NCBI GenBank assembly: GCA_903842845.1
Contig: CAIMNN010000397.1
Location: forward strand, 1-7,352
From: an uncultured Acidobacteriaceae bacterium
GTDB lineage: Bacteria; Acidobacteriota; Terriglobia; Terriglobales; Acidobacteriaceae
DNA length: 7,352 nucleotides
Reading direction: 5' to 3'
Every line of letters starts with the position of its first letter. Positions within the stretch are counted from its first letter, which is position 1. The notes below the pieces were generated by a model. The model was not told where the DNA came from and searched no databases. It saw nothing but the letters and a program-made list of their open reading frames with translations. This document shows, in pieces, positions 1-5,787 of this stretch. The position numbers were made by a program, and so were the translations under genes.

Positions 1-752
1 ATCCCCGCCGTCCGCAACTCTTCTTTGAGTGACCGCGCGCTCGACACACCAAAATGAAAAATACTCGCCGCCAGCGCCGCATCCGCTCGCCCGCGCGTAA
101 ACACATCCACAAAATGCTCCGGCGTTCCCGCCCCGCCCGACGCAATCACAGGGATCCTCACCGCGCCGCTCACCGCAGCCGTCAGTTCGCAATCAAATCC
201 GTTGCGCATCCCGTCCGAATCCATCGACGTCAGCAGAATCTCTCCCGCCCCGCGCTCCTCCGCCTCGCGCGCCCACTCCACAACTTTGCGCCCCGAACTC
301 TTCCGCCCACCGTGAATAAAAACCTCAGCCCGCTCCACCGGCTCACCCGCAACTCTCCGCGCGTCTATGGCCACCACCACCGCCTGCGCTCCAAAACTTT
401 TTCCAATCGCCGTGATAAGCCCCGGCTCAGCCAACGCCGCCGAATTGATGCTTATCTTGTCCGCACCCGCATCAAACACCGCCGCCGCATCCTCGGCCGT
501 GCGAATCCCTCCGCCCACCGTGAACGGCACAAACAATCTCAACGCCGTACGCCTCACAGTATCAAGCAGCGTATGCCGCCCCTCATGCGTCGCCGTAATG
601 TCCAGCAGAACAATCTCGTCCGCTCCCTCTCTCGCATGACGCTCCGCCTGCGTCGCCGGATCGCCCGCGTCCACCAAATCAACAAACTGCACGCCCTTCA
701 CAACTCGCCCATCATGCACATCCAGGCACGCAATAATTCTCTTCGTCAGCAT
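1..752 (-). CDS. hisF: Imidazole glycerol phosphate synthase cyclase subunit HisF, 3' end cut by window edge
   Basis: HisF is the cyclase half of cytosolic IGP synthase. It takes ammonia made by HisH and converts PRFAR into imidazole glycerol phosphate and AICAR. The frame was found by translating the minus strand; it has no stop inside the window. It opens MLTKRIIACLDV and gives 250 complete residues, about 3 to 10 short of the usual length near 253. The (beta-alpha)8 barrel landmarks are intact: catalytic Asp11 (in ACLDV) and Asp130 (in VVAIDARR), phosphate-binding FTVGGGIR near residues 77-84, GAGEILLTS near 168-176 and IASGGAGT near 203-210, and the C-terminal AALAASIFHFG. The ATG shares one base with the hisH stop (TGATG) and has a good Shine-Dalgarno, GGGAGG, 7 bases upstream. 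It is co-transcribed with and probably translationally coupled to its obligate partner hisH. Identity is secure; only the extreme C-terminus is unseen. Confidence 0.97.
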   Translation of the reverse strand, partial: MLTKRIIACLDVHDGRVVKGVQFVDLVDAGDPATQAERHAREGADEIVLLDITATHEGRHTLLDTVRRTALRLFVPFTVGGGIRTAEDAAAVFDAGADKISINSAALAEPGLITAIGKSFGAQAVVVAIDARRVAGEPVERAEVFIHGGRKSSGRKVVEWAREAEERGAGEILLTSMDSDGMRNGFDCELTAAVSGAVRIPVIASGGAGTPEHFVDVFTRGRADAALAASIFHFGVSSARSLKEELRTAG

Positions 753-1357
753 CAGCGCGCCTCCCACTTCAAAAAGTTCTTCAGTATCTTCAACCCAACT
801 TCACCCGATTTCTCCGGATGGAACTGCACGCCCATCACGTTCCCGCGCTCAACAGCCGCTGCAAACGGCTCAATGTACTCCGTCACCGCAGCCGTCTCCG
901 CAGTCACCGGAGCTTTGTACGAATGTGTGAAATACACAAACGATTCCTGCGGCACTCCCGCCAGCAGCCGCGAACCCTCAGCAATCCGTATCGAATTCCA
1001 TCCCACATGCGGAACCTTCTCCGCATCATTCGGAAACCGAGTGCACTCCGCGCCAAACGCTCCCAATCCCGCCTGACCCGGCGCTTCAGTGCTCCCCGCA
1101 TACAACCACTGCATCCCCACGCATATCCCCAAAAACGGCACACCCTCTGCAATGCGCACCCGCACCGCTTCAGTCAGCCCGCGGTCGTCCAGCAACTTTG
1201 TCGCCGCAAAATGTCCCACACCCGGCAACACGATCCGCTCCGCCCGCGCCACAACCTCCGGCTCATCCGTCACCACGCACTCAGCACCGCAAGCCGCAAG
1301 CGACTTCAACACCGAAGTCAAATTCCCCGCTTTGTAATCGATCACCGTCACGCGCAT
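752..1357 (-). CDS. hisH: Imidazole glycerol phosphate synthase glutaminase subunit HisH
   Basis: HisH is the class I glutamine amidotransferase of IGP synthase; it hydrolyses glutamine and channels ammonia to HisF. The product is 201 residues, normal for the family, and starts MRVTVIDYKAGN. The catalytic triad is present: nucleophile Cys79 in GICVGMQ (most relatives have GICLGMQ), and His180 and Glu182 in QFHPEKSG. PGVG near residues 45-48 and VPHVGWN near 115-121 are further family signatures. I chose the ATG at 1357 over an in-frame TTG at 1360. The ATG overlaps the hisB stop by one base (TGATG), begins at the conserved N-terminus, and has AGGGG about 8 bases upstream. The stop in turn overlaps the hisF start by one base. 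No hisA gene lies between hisH and hisF, although many his operons have one there. Confidence 0.97.
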   Translation of the reverse strand: MRVTVIDYKAGNLTSVLKSLAACGAECVVTDEPEVVARAERIVLPGVGHFAATKLLDDRGLTEAVRVRIAEGVPFLGICVGMQWLYAGSTEAPGQAGLGAFGAECTRFPNDAEKVPHVGWNSIRIAEGSRLLAGVPQESFVYFTHSYKAPVTAETAAVTEYIEPFAAAVERGNVMGVQFHPEKSGEVGLKILKNFLKWEAR

Positions 1358-1956
1358 CAAAGCAGCCCCTTGGTCGACGGCAGCATCTTACCCAACTGCT
1401 TGTCCCGCGAGCACGCCACCCGCAGCGCCCGCGCGAACGCCTTGAAGATCGCCTCTATCTTGTGATGGTTCGACCGTCCATACATCGTCTTCACATGCAC
1501 GTTCGCCCGCGCCCCGCGCGCAAAGCCTTCAAAAAAATCCGTCACCAGCTCCGTCTGCAAGTCGCCCACCAGCCGCACCTTCACCGCAGTCTCAACCGCA
1601 TAAGCCGCGCGCCCGCTCAAGTCGATGGCCGCAATCGCCAGCGTCTCATCCATCGGCATCAAAAAATATCCCGCCCTTAAGATTCCACGCTTGTCGCCGA
1701 GCGCCTTGTCAAACGCCTCGCCCAGCGCAATCCCCACATCCTCCACCGTGTGGTGCTGGTCCACGTCCAGGTCACCCTTGCACTTCAACTCCAGGTCAAA
1801 CCCACCATGCCGCGTAAACAACTCCAGCATGTGATCGAAAAACCGTATCCCAGTCGCAACCTTATATATACCCCCGCCTTCGATCCGCAGCCGCAAATCG
1901 ATCTGCGTCTCCGTCGTATGCCGCTTCAACACCGCCGTTCTCAGTTTCGTAGCCAT
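1357..1956 (-). CDS. hisB: Imidazoleglycerol-phosphate dehydratase HisB (monofunctional)
   Basis: This enzyme dehydrates imidazole glycerol phosphate to imidazole acetol phosphate, the substrate of HisC. The 199-residue product is the single-domain, manganese-dependent form. It lacks the N-terminal histidinol-phosphatase domain of the bifunctional enterobacterial HisB, so the phosphatase must be encoded elsewhere. Conserved motifs are FFDHMLE near residues 39-45, DQHHTVEDVGIALGEAFD near 66-83 and SNHHKIEAIFKAFARAL near 162-178, which supply the metal-ligand His and Glu residues. The C-terminus LPSTKGLL is typical. The ATG at 1956 overlaps the hisC stop by one base (TGATG) and has a strong Shine-Dalgarno, AAGGAG, 8 bases upstream. 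An in-frame GTG at 1959 would add one residue and is less likely. The gene sits between hisC and hisH in the operon. Confidence 0.97.
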   Translation of the reverse strand: MATKLRTAVLKRHTTETQIDLRLRIEGGGIYKVATGIRFFDHMLELFTRHGGFDLELKCKGDLDVDQHHTVEDVGIALGEAFDKALGDKRGILRAGYFLMPMDETLAIAAIDLSGRAAYAVETAVKVRLVGDLQTELVTDFFEGFARGARANVHVKTMYGRSNHHKIEAIFKAFARALRVACSRDKQLGKMLPSTKGLL

Positions 1957-3032
1957 CACTTCGTCTCCTTCAACTCGGTCAGAACGTCTCTCATCGCCTC
2001 AATCGCACGCCGCATCTGCTCCCGCGTTCCAATCGTCACCCGCACACATCCATCGCATCCCGGATCATTTGACCGGTCGCGCACCAAAATCCCCCGCTCA
2101 TGCATCGCAGTTGCAAACTCCCGATGCTTCGCCCCAATCTCGACCAACACAAAATTCGCCTCGCTCGGCCATCGCCTCACCCCCAGCCCATCCACCGCGC
2201 GCTCAAACTCCGCACGCGCCGCACGAACCTCCGCCACATAACTGTTCAAATATTCCTTATCCCCAATCGCCGCCGGCAAACACGCCAGCGCCAATGCGTT
2301 CACACTATACGGCGACAACACTCTCCGCACCCAGCGCAACACATCCTCACTCGCAGCCAACGCGCCGATCCGCAACCCGGCCAACCCATATGCCTTCGAG
2401 AACGTCCGCGCCACCACCAGGTTCGGCACCTTGCCCACCAGGTCCATCACCGTCTCGCCATAAAAATGAAAGTACGCCTCATCCACCAGCAGCAGCGCCT
2501 GCGGAGCACGCGCCGCAATCTCCAACAAAACCTCGCGCCCCACCACCGAGCCCGTCGGCGAATTCGGATTCGCCACCGCAATCACCTTCGTCCGCTCCGT
2601 GATCGCCGCCAACAAACTCTCACGCGGAAAAGAAAAATCCCCGCCAGCCTGCACCATCACAACACGCGCATCCGTCGCCGACGCATACACCTCATACATC
2701 GTGTACGTCGGCACCGGCAACAACAACTCATCGCCCTCATCCAGAAACGCGCCGAACAAAACATGAATCGCCTCGTCCACCCCGTTCGTCAGCACCAGTT
2801 GCCCCGGCCGCACTCCCAGCTCCGCCGCAACCAGTGCCTCAACCGGCTCGCGCTCCGGATACAGCGTCATCGCCTCCGCCGTCACACTCGCCAACGCCTC
2901 ACGCACTCGCGGCGAACACGCAATGGTGTTCTCGTTGAAATCAAGCCGCAACCCTCCGCGCCCGCCCAAAGGAGGATGATACTCCTTGATTTCGGCGACC
3001 CTCCGCCGCGGCAGCACCTTCAACTCGCTCAT
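1956..3032 (-). CDS. hisC: Histidinol-phosphate aminotransferase HisC
   Basis: HisC is a PLP-dependent fold-type I aminotransferase that converts imidazole acetol phosphate plus glutamate to histidinol phosphate. The protein has 358 residues, the normal length. Visible landmarks are DFNENT near residue 31-36, TNGVDEAI near 82-89, the PLP-contacting NPNSPTG at 155-161 (Asn157), Asp184 in LVDEAYFHF, the Schiff-base Lys213 in RTFSKAYGLAGLRIG, and the substrate-carboxylate Arg331 in CVRVTIG. The start ATG overlaps the hisD stop by four bases (ATGA) and an AGAGGA element precedes it. The stop overlaps the hisB start by one base. Related aminotransferases for aromatic amino acids share these motifs, but the position between hisD and hisB makes HisC the clear choice. 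Confidence 0.96.
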   Translation of the reverse strand: MSELKVLPRRRVAEIKEYHPPLGGRGGLRLDFNENTIACSPRVREALASVTAEAMTLYPEREPVEALVAAELGVRPGQLVLTNGVDEAIHVLFGAFLDEGDELLLPVPTYTMYEVYASATDARVVMVQAGGDFSFPRESLLAAITERTKVIAVANPNSPTGSVVGREVLLEIAARAPQALLLVDEAYFHFYGETVMDLVGKVPNLVVARTFSKAYGLAGLRIGALAASEDVLRWVRRVLSPYSVNALALACLPAAIGDKEYLNSYVAEVRAARAEFERAVDGLGVRRWPSEANFVLVEIGAKHREFATAMHERGILVRDRSNDPGCDGCVRVTIGTREQMRRAIEAMRDVLTELKETK

Positions 3033-4291
3033 CGCTTCATCCTCTTCTCTATCGCCGCCGCGTGACCCAGCAAACCTTCCGCCTCGGCCAACCGCACCGC
3101 ATGCGGTCCCAGCGTCTCCACTCCGCGCACCGTGTACTCCTGCACCGTCATTAACTTCACAAAATCATTCACGCTTAACCCACCGCGCGCTCGCGCCGCT
3201 CCACCCGTTGGCAGAGTATGGTTCGGCCCGCTGATGTAATCCCCCAGCGGTTGCGCTGAGTACTTCCCTACAAACACTGACCCAGCATTGCGCACCCACT
3301 CCACATCGCTCGCCGCATCAACAGTCAAATGTTCCGGCGCCAATCTGTTCGTCAGCTCGCGCGCCTCCTCAATCGACGCCGCAACAATCGCCATCCCCTT
3401 CGCCTTCAGTGCCTGCTTCGCCACTACATTCCCCGCGCTCTGCAACTTCGTCTCTTCCATCACCCGCTTCGCCAACTCCTCGCGCGTCGTGATGAATATC
3501 GCCAGCGCCTCCGGGTCATGCTCCGCCTGCGCAACCAGGTCCGCCGCTATCAACTCCGCATCGCCCGTCTCGCTCGTCACCACTATCTCCGTCGGCCCAG
3601 CCAGCATGTCTATCGCGCAATCGCGTTGCACCACGTGCTTCGCCGCCGTCACAAACAAATTCCCCGGCCCCGCAATCTTGTCCACGCGCGCAATCCGCTC
3701 AGTCCCATACGCCAGCGCCGCAATCCCATGCGCGCCGCCCAGCCGGTAAAACTCCGTTATCCCCAGCAGATGCGCCGCCGCCAGCGTCTCCGGTGCAGGC
3801 TTCGGACTTATCACCACTATCCGCTTCACTCCCGCAACCTGCGCCGGCACCGCCGTCATCATCAGCGTCGAAGGCAGCGGATGACGCCCGCTCGGCACAT
3901 AACAACCAACCGCATCAAGCGCCACAACCTTCTGACCCACCGTCAGCCCCGCGCACGGCGACCAATGCCAATCCTTCGGCTTCTGCCGCTCCGCAAAATC
4001 GTGAACATGGTGCGCGCAAAGTGCCAACGTCTGTCGCATCGGTTTATCCGTCGCATCCCACGCCGCCGCCATCTCGGCTTTCGTCACGCGCATCAGCTCC
4101 GCGCGCCGCAGCCCGTCGAACTTCTTCGCAAAAGCAAACACCGCCTTGTCGCCGCCGCGCCGCACTCGCTCAACGATCTTCCGCACCACGGGCAGAACCT
4201 TGTCCAGTTCCGCGCCGCCGCGCGCTTCAAGCGCCGCTATCACCGCCGCCGCTTCCTTCGCGCCGCGTCCCTTCGTCCGCATCAGCTTCAT
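3029..4291 (-). CDS. hisD: Histidinol dehydrogenase HisD
   Basis: HisD is a zinc enzyme that oxidises L-histidinol to L-histidine through histidinal with two NAD+, the last two steps of the pathway. The 420-residue product is close to the family norm. Predicted zinc ligands are Gln255 and His258 (VAQAEHDPEA), Asp351 (GDYISGPNHTLPTGG) and His410 (EGLLGHAAAI). The catalytic pair is Glu320-His321 in RLAPEHLTVD. The nucleotide-binding stretch GCYVPSGRHPLPST lies near 129-142 and IAGPGNLFVTAAK near 206-218. I start the gene at the ATG at 4291. It lies 13 bases after the hisG stop and has AGGAG 6 bases upstream, whereas the more distal in-frame TTG at 4315 would run into hisG and add a non-conserved segment. 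The stop overlaps the hisC start (ATGA). Confidence 0.97.
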   Translation of the reverse strand: MKLMRTKGRGAKEAAAVIAALEARGGAELDKVLPVVRKIVERVRRGGDKAVFAFAKKFDGLRRAELMRVTKAEMAAAWDATDKPMRQTLALCAHHVHDFAERQKPKDWHWSPCAGLTVGQKVVALDAVGCYVPSGRHPLPSTLMMTAVPAQVAGVKRIVVISPKPAPETLAAAHLLGITEFYRLGGAHGIAALAYGTERIARVDKIAGPGNLFVTAAKHVVQRDCAIDMLAGPTEIVVTSETGDAELIAADLVAQAEHDPEALAIFITTREELAKRVMEETKLQSAGNVVAKQALKAKGMAIVAASIEEARELTNRLAPEHLTVDAASDVEWVRNAGSVFVGKYSAQPLGDYISGPNHTLPTGGAARARGGLSVNDFVKLMTVQEYTVRGVETLGPHAVRLAEAEGLLGHAAAIEKRMKR

Positions 4292-4304
4292 CACCAACTC
4301 CTGA

Positions 4305-5180
4305 CTACAACACAACCTTATTCAACGGATACTCAACAATCCCCGTCGCCTGCGCCGCCTTCAATCGCGGAATCACATCACGCGCCACGCGCTCTTCAAG
4401 TATCGTGTTCACCGCAACCCACTCCGCATTGCTCAGCTCGGATATCGTCGGCGCATTCAACGCCGGCAACTCCTTCAACACCGACGCCAGGTCCGCCTTC
4501 TTCACGTTCAGCATTAGACCCACAAGCGACTGCGCATCAATCGCCCCGCGCAGCATCGTCGCTATCTGCTCTATCTTCCGCTTCTTCTCCGCATCGGCCA
4601 GCGCCTGCTTGCTTGCTATCAAATGCGTCTCGCTCTCCAGCACCGTGTCGATGATGCGCAGATGGTTCGCCTTCAACGAACTTCCCGTCTCCGTCACTTC
4701 GACTATCGCGTCGGCCAGCATCGGCGGCTTCACTTCCGTCGCGCCCCAACTGAACTCAACCTTCACCATCACGCCCTTCAACGCAAAGTAGCGCTTCGTC
4801 ACTTCAACCAACTCTGTCGCGATAATTTTTCCTGACAGGTCCTCCGCCTTCTCAAACGGACTCCCCTCCGGCACCGCCAGCACCCAGCGCACCTTCCGCC
4901 GGCTCTGCTTCGCATAAGTCAACGACGACACGCTCGCAACCTCAAGCCCGCTCTCCACAACCCAGTCGCTTCCCGTCAGCCCCGCGTCCAGCACGCCGTG
5001 CTCCACGTAACGCGCCATCTCCTGCGCGCGTATCAGCATGCACTCAATCTCCGGATCGTCAATCGACGGGAAATACGACCGCCCATCCGCGTAGATGTTC
5101 CATCCCGCGCGCTTGAACAACGCTATCGTCGCATCCTGCAAACTTCCCTTCGGAATTCCCAACTTCAACTTCGTCGCCAT
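4305..5180 (-). CDS. hisG: ATP phosphoribosyltransferase HisG, long form with C-terminal regulatory domain
   Basis: HisG catalyses the committed first step, joining ATP and PRPP to give phosphoribosyl-ATP. The product has 291 residues, so it is the long form and does not need a HisZ subunit. The catalytic region starts LKLGIPKGSLQDAT and includes GLTGSDWVVESG near residues 67-78. The PRPP-binding loop is EVTETGSSLKANHL near 161-174. From about residue 205 to the end is the ACT-like HisG_C domain, which in this family binds histidine for feedback inhibition. Enzyme-level control would therefore add to the transcriptional attenuation seen upstream. I start at the ATG at 5180: it lies one base after the hisI stop, has GGAG about 7 bases upstream inside the hisI 3' end, and matches the usual N-terminus. 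An in-frame TTG at 5207 would overlap hisI. Confidence 0.97.
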   Translation of the reverse strand: MATKLKLGIPKGSLQDATIALFKRAGWNIYADGRSYFPSIDDPEIECMLIRAQEMARYVEHGVLDAGLTGSDWVVESGLEVASVSSLTYAKQSRRKVRWVLAVPEGSPFEKAEDLSGKIIATELVEVTKRYFALKGVMVKVEFSWGATEVKPPMLADAIVEVTETGSSLKANHLRIIDTVLESETHLIASKQALADAEKKRKIEQIATMLRGAIDAQSLVGLMLNVKKADLASVLKELPALNAPTISELSNAEWVAVNTILEERVARDVIPRLKAAQATGIVEYPLNKVVL

Positions 5181-5181
5181 C

Positions 5182-5532
5182 TCACTTCTCCTCTTTCCTG
5201 GTTGCAATCTCTATTGGTCTCGTAAAGCAGCTGACGGTCCCCTCGTGGCACACCAGACCGTCACCCTCAACCACCACGCGAAAAAGTATCGTATCGTAGT
5301 CGCAATCCGTCGCCGCCGTCACTATCCGCAACCGGTTGCCGCTCGACTCGCCTTTCATCCACAGCTTCTGCCGCGTCCGGCTCCAGAACGTCACATACCC
5401 CGACTCCAGCGACTTCTGATAACTCACCTCGTTCAAAAATCCAACCATCAGCACCTCGCCCGTCGCCGCGTCCTGCACAATCCCCGGCGCCAAACCATCC
5501 ATCTTCGCAAAATCAATTTTCTGTTCGCTCAT
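5182..5532 (-). CDS. hisI: Phosphoribosyl-AMP cyclohydrolase HisI (no HisE domain)
   Basis: HisI opens the purine ring of phosphoribosyl-AMP to give ProFAR, the third step of the pathway. The 116-residue protein is the stand-alone cyclohydrolase; the PR-ATP pyrophosphohydrolase domain (HisE), fused in enterobacteria, is absent and must be encoded elsewhere. Signature sequence SRTRQKLWMKGESSGN is at residues 51-66. The metal sites are visible: DCDYD at 76-80 (Asp76, Asp78, Asp80 for magnesium, Cys77 for zinc), Cys95 in LVCHEG and Cys102 in SCFTR. I chose the ATG at 5532, preceded by AGGGG, over a TTG at 5562 that would fall inside the terminator U-tract. This is the first structural gene after the attenuator, 22 bases past the end of the terminator, so all operon expression depends on read-through there. 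Confidence 0.97.
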   Translation of the reverse strand: MSEQKIDFAKMDGLAPGIVQDAATGEVLMVGFLNEVSYQKSLESGYVTFWSRTRQKLWMKGESSGNRLRIVTAATDCDYDTILFRVVVEGDGLVCHEGTVSCFTRPIEIATRKEEK

Positions 5533-5554
5533 CCTCTTCCCCTCGCTCGTTCCC

Positions 5555-5589
5555 AAAAACAAAAAACCCGCTGGCGTTTTGCCGGCGGG
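5555..5589 (-). terminator. Rho-independent attenuator terminator before hisI
   Basis: Read on the minus strand, CCCGCCGGC (5589-5581), an AAAAC loop and GCCAGCGGG (5575-5567) form a 9-position stem with one C-A mismatch. TTTTTT (5566-5561), G and TTTTT (5559-5555) follow directly. The U-tract lies only on the minus-strand side, which sets the orientation. Its position between the leader peptide stop and hisI makes it an attenuator and not the end of another gene. Confidence 0.92.
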
Positions 5590-5647
5590 CTGGTGGTGCT
5601 TCTTTGTATCTCTTTGGCTACTTACTCTAAGCCATAGCAGACCGCCG
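5583..5647 (-). promoter_or_regulatory. Attenuator 2:3 antiterminator pairing
   Basis: Bases CGGCGGUCUG (5647-5638), in leader codons Thr17 to Cys20, pair with CAGCCCGCCG (5592-5583). Nine of ten positions pair, the exception being U5641 opposite C5589. The right-hand partner includes most of the terminator's 5' arm, so forming this stem destroys the terminator. The loop can hold a small extra stem, UGGCU (5634-5630) with AGCCA (5619-5615), which overlaps the leader stop codon. A ribosome stalled at the His codons (5672-5661) should leave 5647-5638 uncovered. Confidence 0.78.
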
Positions 5648-5696
5648 TCATGGATTTTCCATGATGATGGTGGCCGAAATGGCTCTTGCTCTGCAT
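5622..5696 (-). CDS. hisL: his operon leader peptide, 24 residues
   Basis: A 25-codon ORF runs from an ATG to a TAA. It contains SHFGHHHHGK at residues 5-14, with His at 6, 9, 10, 11 and 12; codons are CAT, CAC, CAT, CAT, CAT. Its product is expected to have no function beyond making ribosome progress sensitive to charged tRNA-His. It ends 32 bases before the terminator stem, and the His run lies in the 5' half of a long hairpin, as a control peptide requires. I see no good Shine-Dalgarno before the ATG. The predicted transcription start is only about two bases upstream, so initiation may be leaderless. The same frame is open much further upstream, but that portion lies before the promoter and shows no gene character. 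The symbol hisL is used by analogy with the enterobacterial leader; the peptide sequence itself is not homologous. Confidence 0.88.
   Translation of the reverse strand: MQSKSHFGHHHHGKSMTAVCYGLE
5630..5684 (-). promoter_or_regulatory. Attenuator 1:2 hairpin across the His codons
   Basis: Three nested stems can form in the leader RNA. The outer stem pairs AGCCAU (5684-5679) with AUGGCU (5635-5630), 6 of 6. The middle stem pairs GGCCACC (5675-5669) with GGCGGUC (5646-5640), 6 of 7 including one G-U pair. The inner stem pairs CAUGGA (5663-5658) with UCCAUG (5654-5649), 6 of 6 around an AAA loop. The 3' half of the middle stem contains most of the sequence needed for the antiterminator, so this hairpin and the antiterminator exclude each other. 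Pairings were worked out by eye without energy calculation. Confidence 0.75.
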
Positions 5697-5704
5697 CTGT
5701 TTCA

Positions 5705-5734
5705 AAGATACCGTCCGTTCTCGCAACGTGTCAA
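5705..5734 (-). promoter_or_regulatory. Predicted sigma-70 type promoter of the his operon
   Basis: On the minus strand a perfect -35 box TTGACA (5734-5729) and a -10 like TATCTT (5710-5705, 4 of 6 to consensus) are separated by 18 bases. A start about 7 bases past the -10 would fall near 5698, two bases before the leader peptide ATG. It is correctly placed upstream of the leader ORF and no competing promoter was noticed. The exact start site is a prediction. Confidence 0.68.
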
Positions 5735-5754
5735 ATCTTTTTTCCCTGCCCTTG

Positions 5755-5782
5755 TTGCCGGCTGCTCTCGTCTGGCAGAATC
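5755..5782 (+). promoter_or_regulatory. Weak candidate promoter for the helix-hairpin-helix gene
   Basis: TTGCCG (5755-5760) and CAGAAT (5776-5781) each match 4 of 6 consensus bases, with a short 15-base spacer; shifting the -10 to AGAATC gives 16. Transcription from here would start at or next to the ATG at 5788, which has no Shine-Dalgarno. This is offered only as the best candidate in the divergent intergenic region and could be chance. Confidence 0.25.
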
Positions 5783-5787
5783 TTCCC

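Larger units (their letters stand above)
5555..5698 (-). promoter_or_regulatory. Histidine attenuator (his leader region) controlling hisIGDCBHF
   Basis: The roughly 140-base transcript segment before hisI has every component of a translation-dependent attenuator. These are a short ORF rich in His codons, a hairpin spanning those codons, an alternative antiterminator and an intrinsic terminator. The proposed logic is that of the well-studied enterobacterial his operon. With enough charged tRNA-His the ribosome passes the His codons and the terminator forms. When charged tRNA-His is scarce the ribosome stalls on the His run, frees bases 5638-5647 to pair with the terminator's 5' arm, and RNA polymerase reads into hisI. 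The sequence elements are seen directly; the mechanism is inferred from their arrangement and from the operon they precede. Confidence 0.9.

Noticed and set aside
54..1076. Long plus-strand open frame opposite hisF and hisH
   Set aside because: Its translation is dominated by Arg, His and Pro with no recognisable domain. It is the antisense shadow of two well-conserved his genes in GC-rich DNA.
4292..4315. Longer hisD start at TTG 4315
   Set aside because: It overlaps the hisG stop and adds eight non-conserved residues including two cysteines, while the ATG at 4291 has a well-spaced AGGAG.
3329..4791. Plus-strand open frames up to 441 codons opposite hisD and hisG
   Set aside because: They have low-complexity Arg/His-rich or Ser/Ala/Pro-rich content and lie opposite genes with intact catalytic motifs, so they are not genes.
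5567..5589. Hairpin read as a terminator for plus-strand transcription
   Set aside because: On the plus strand the stem is followed by CTGGTGG and not a T-run; the T-run is on the minus-strand side. No plus-strand gene ends there.
5649..5663. Perfect inverted repeat CATGGA-TTT-TCCATG as a repressor operator
   Set aside because: It lies inside the leader ORF downstream of the promoter and fits as the inner stem of the attenuator hairpin, so no operator is needed to explain it.
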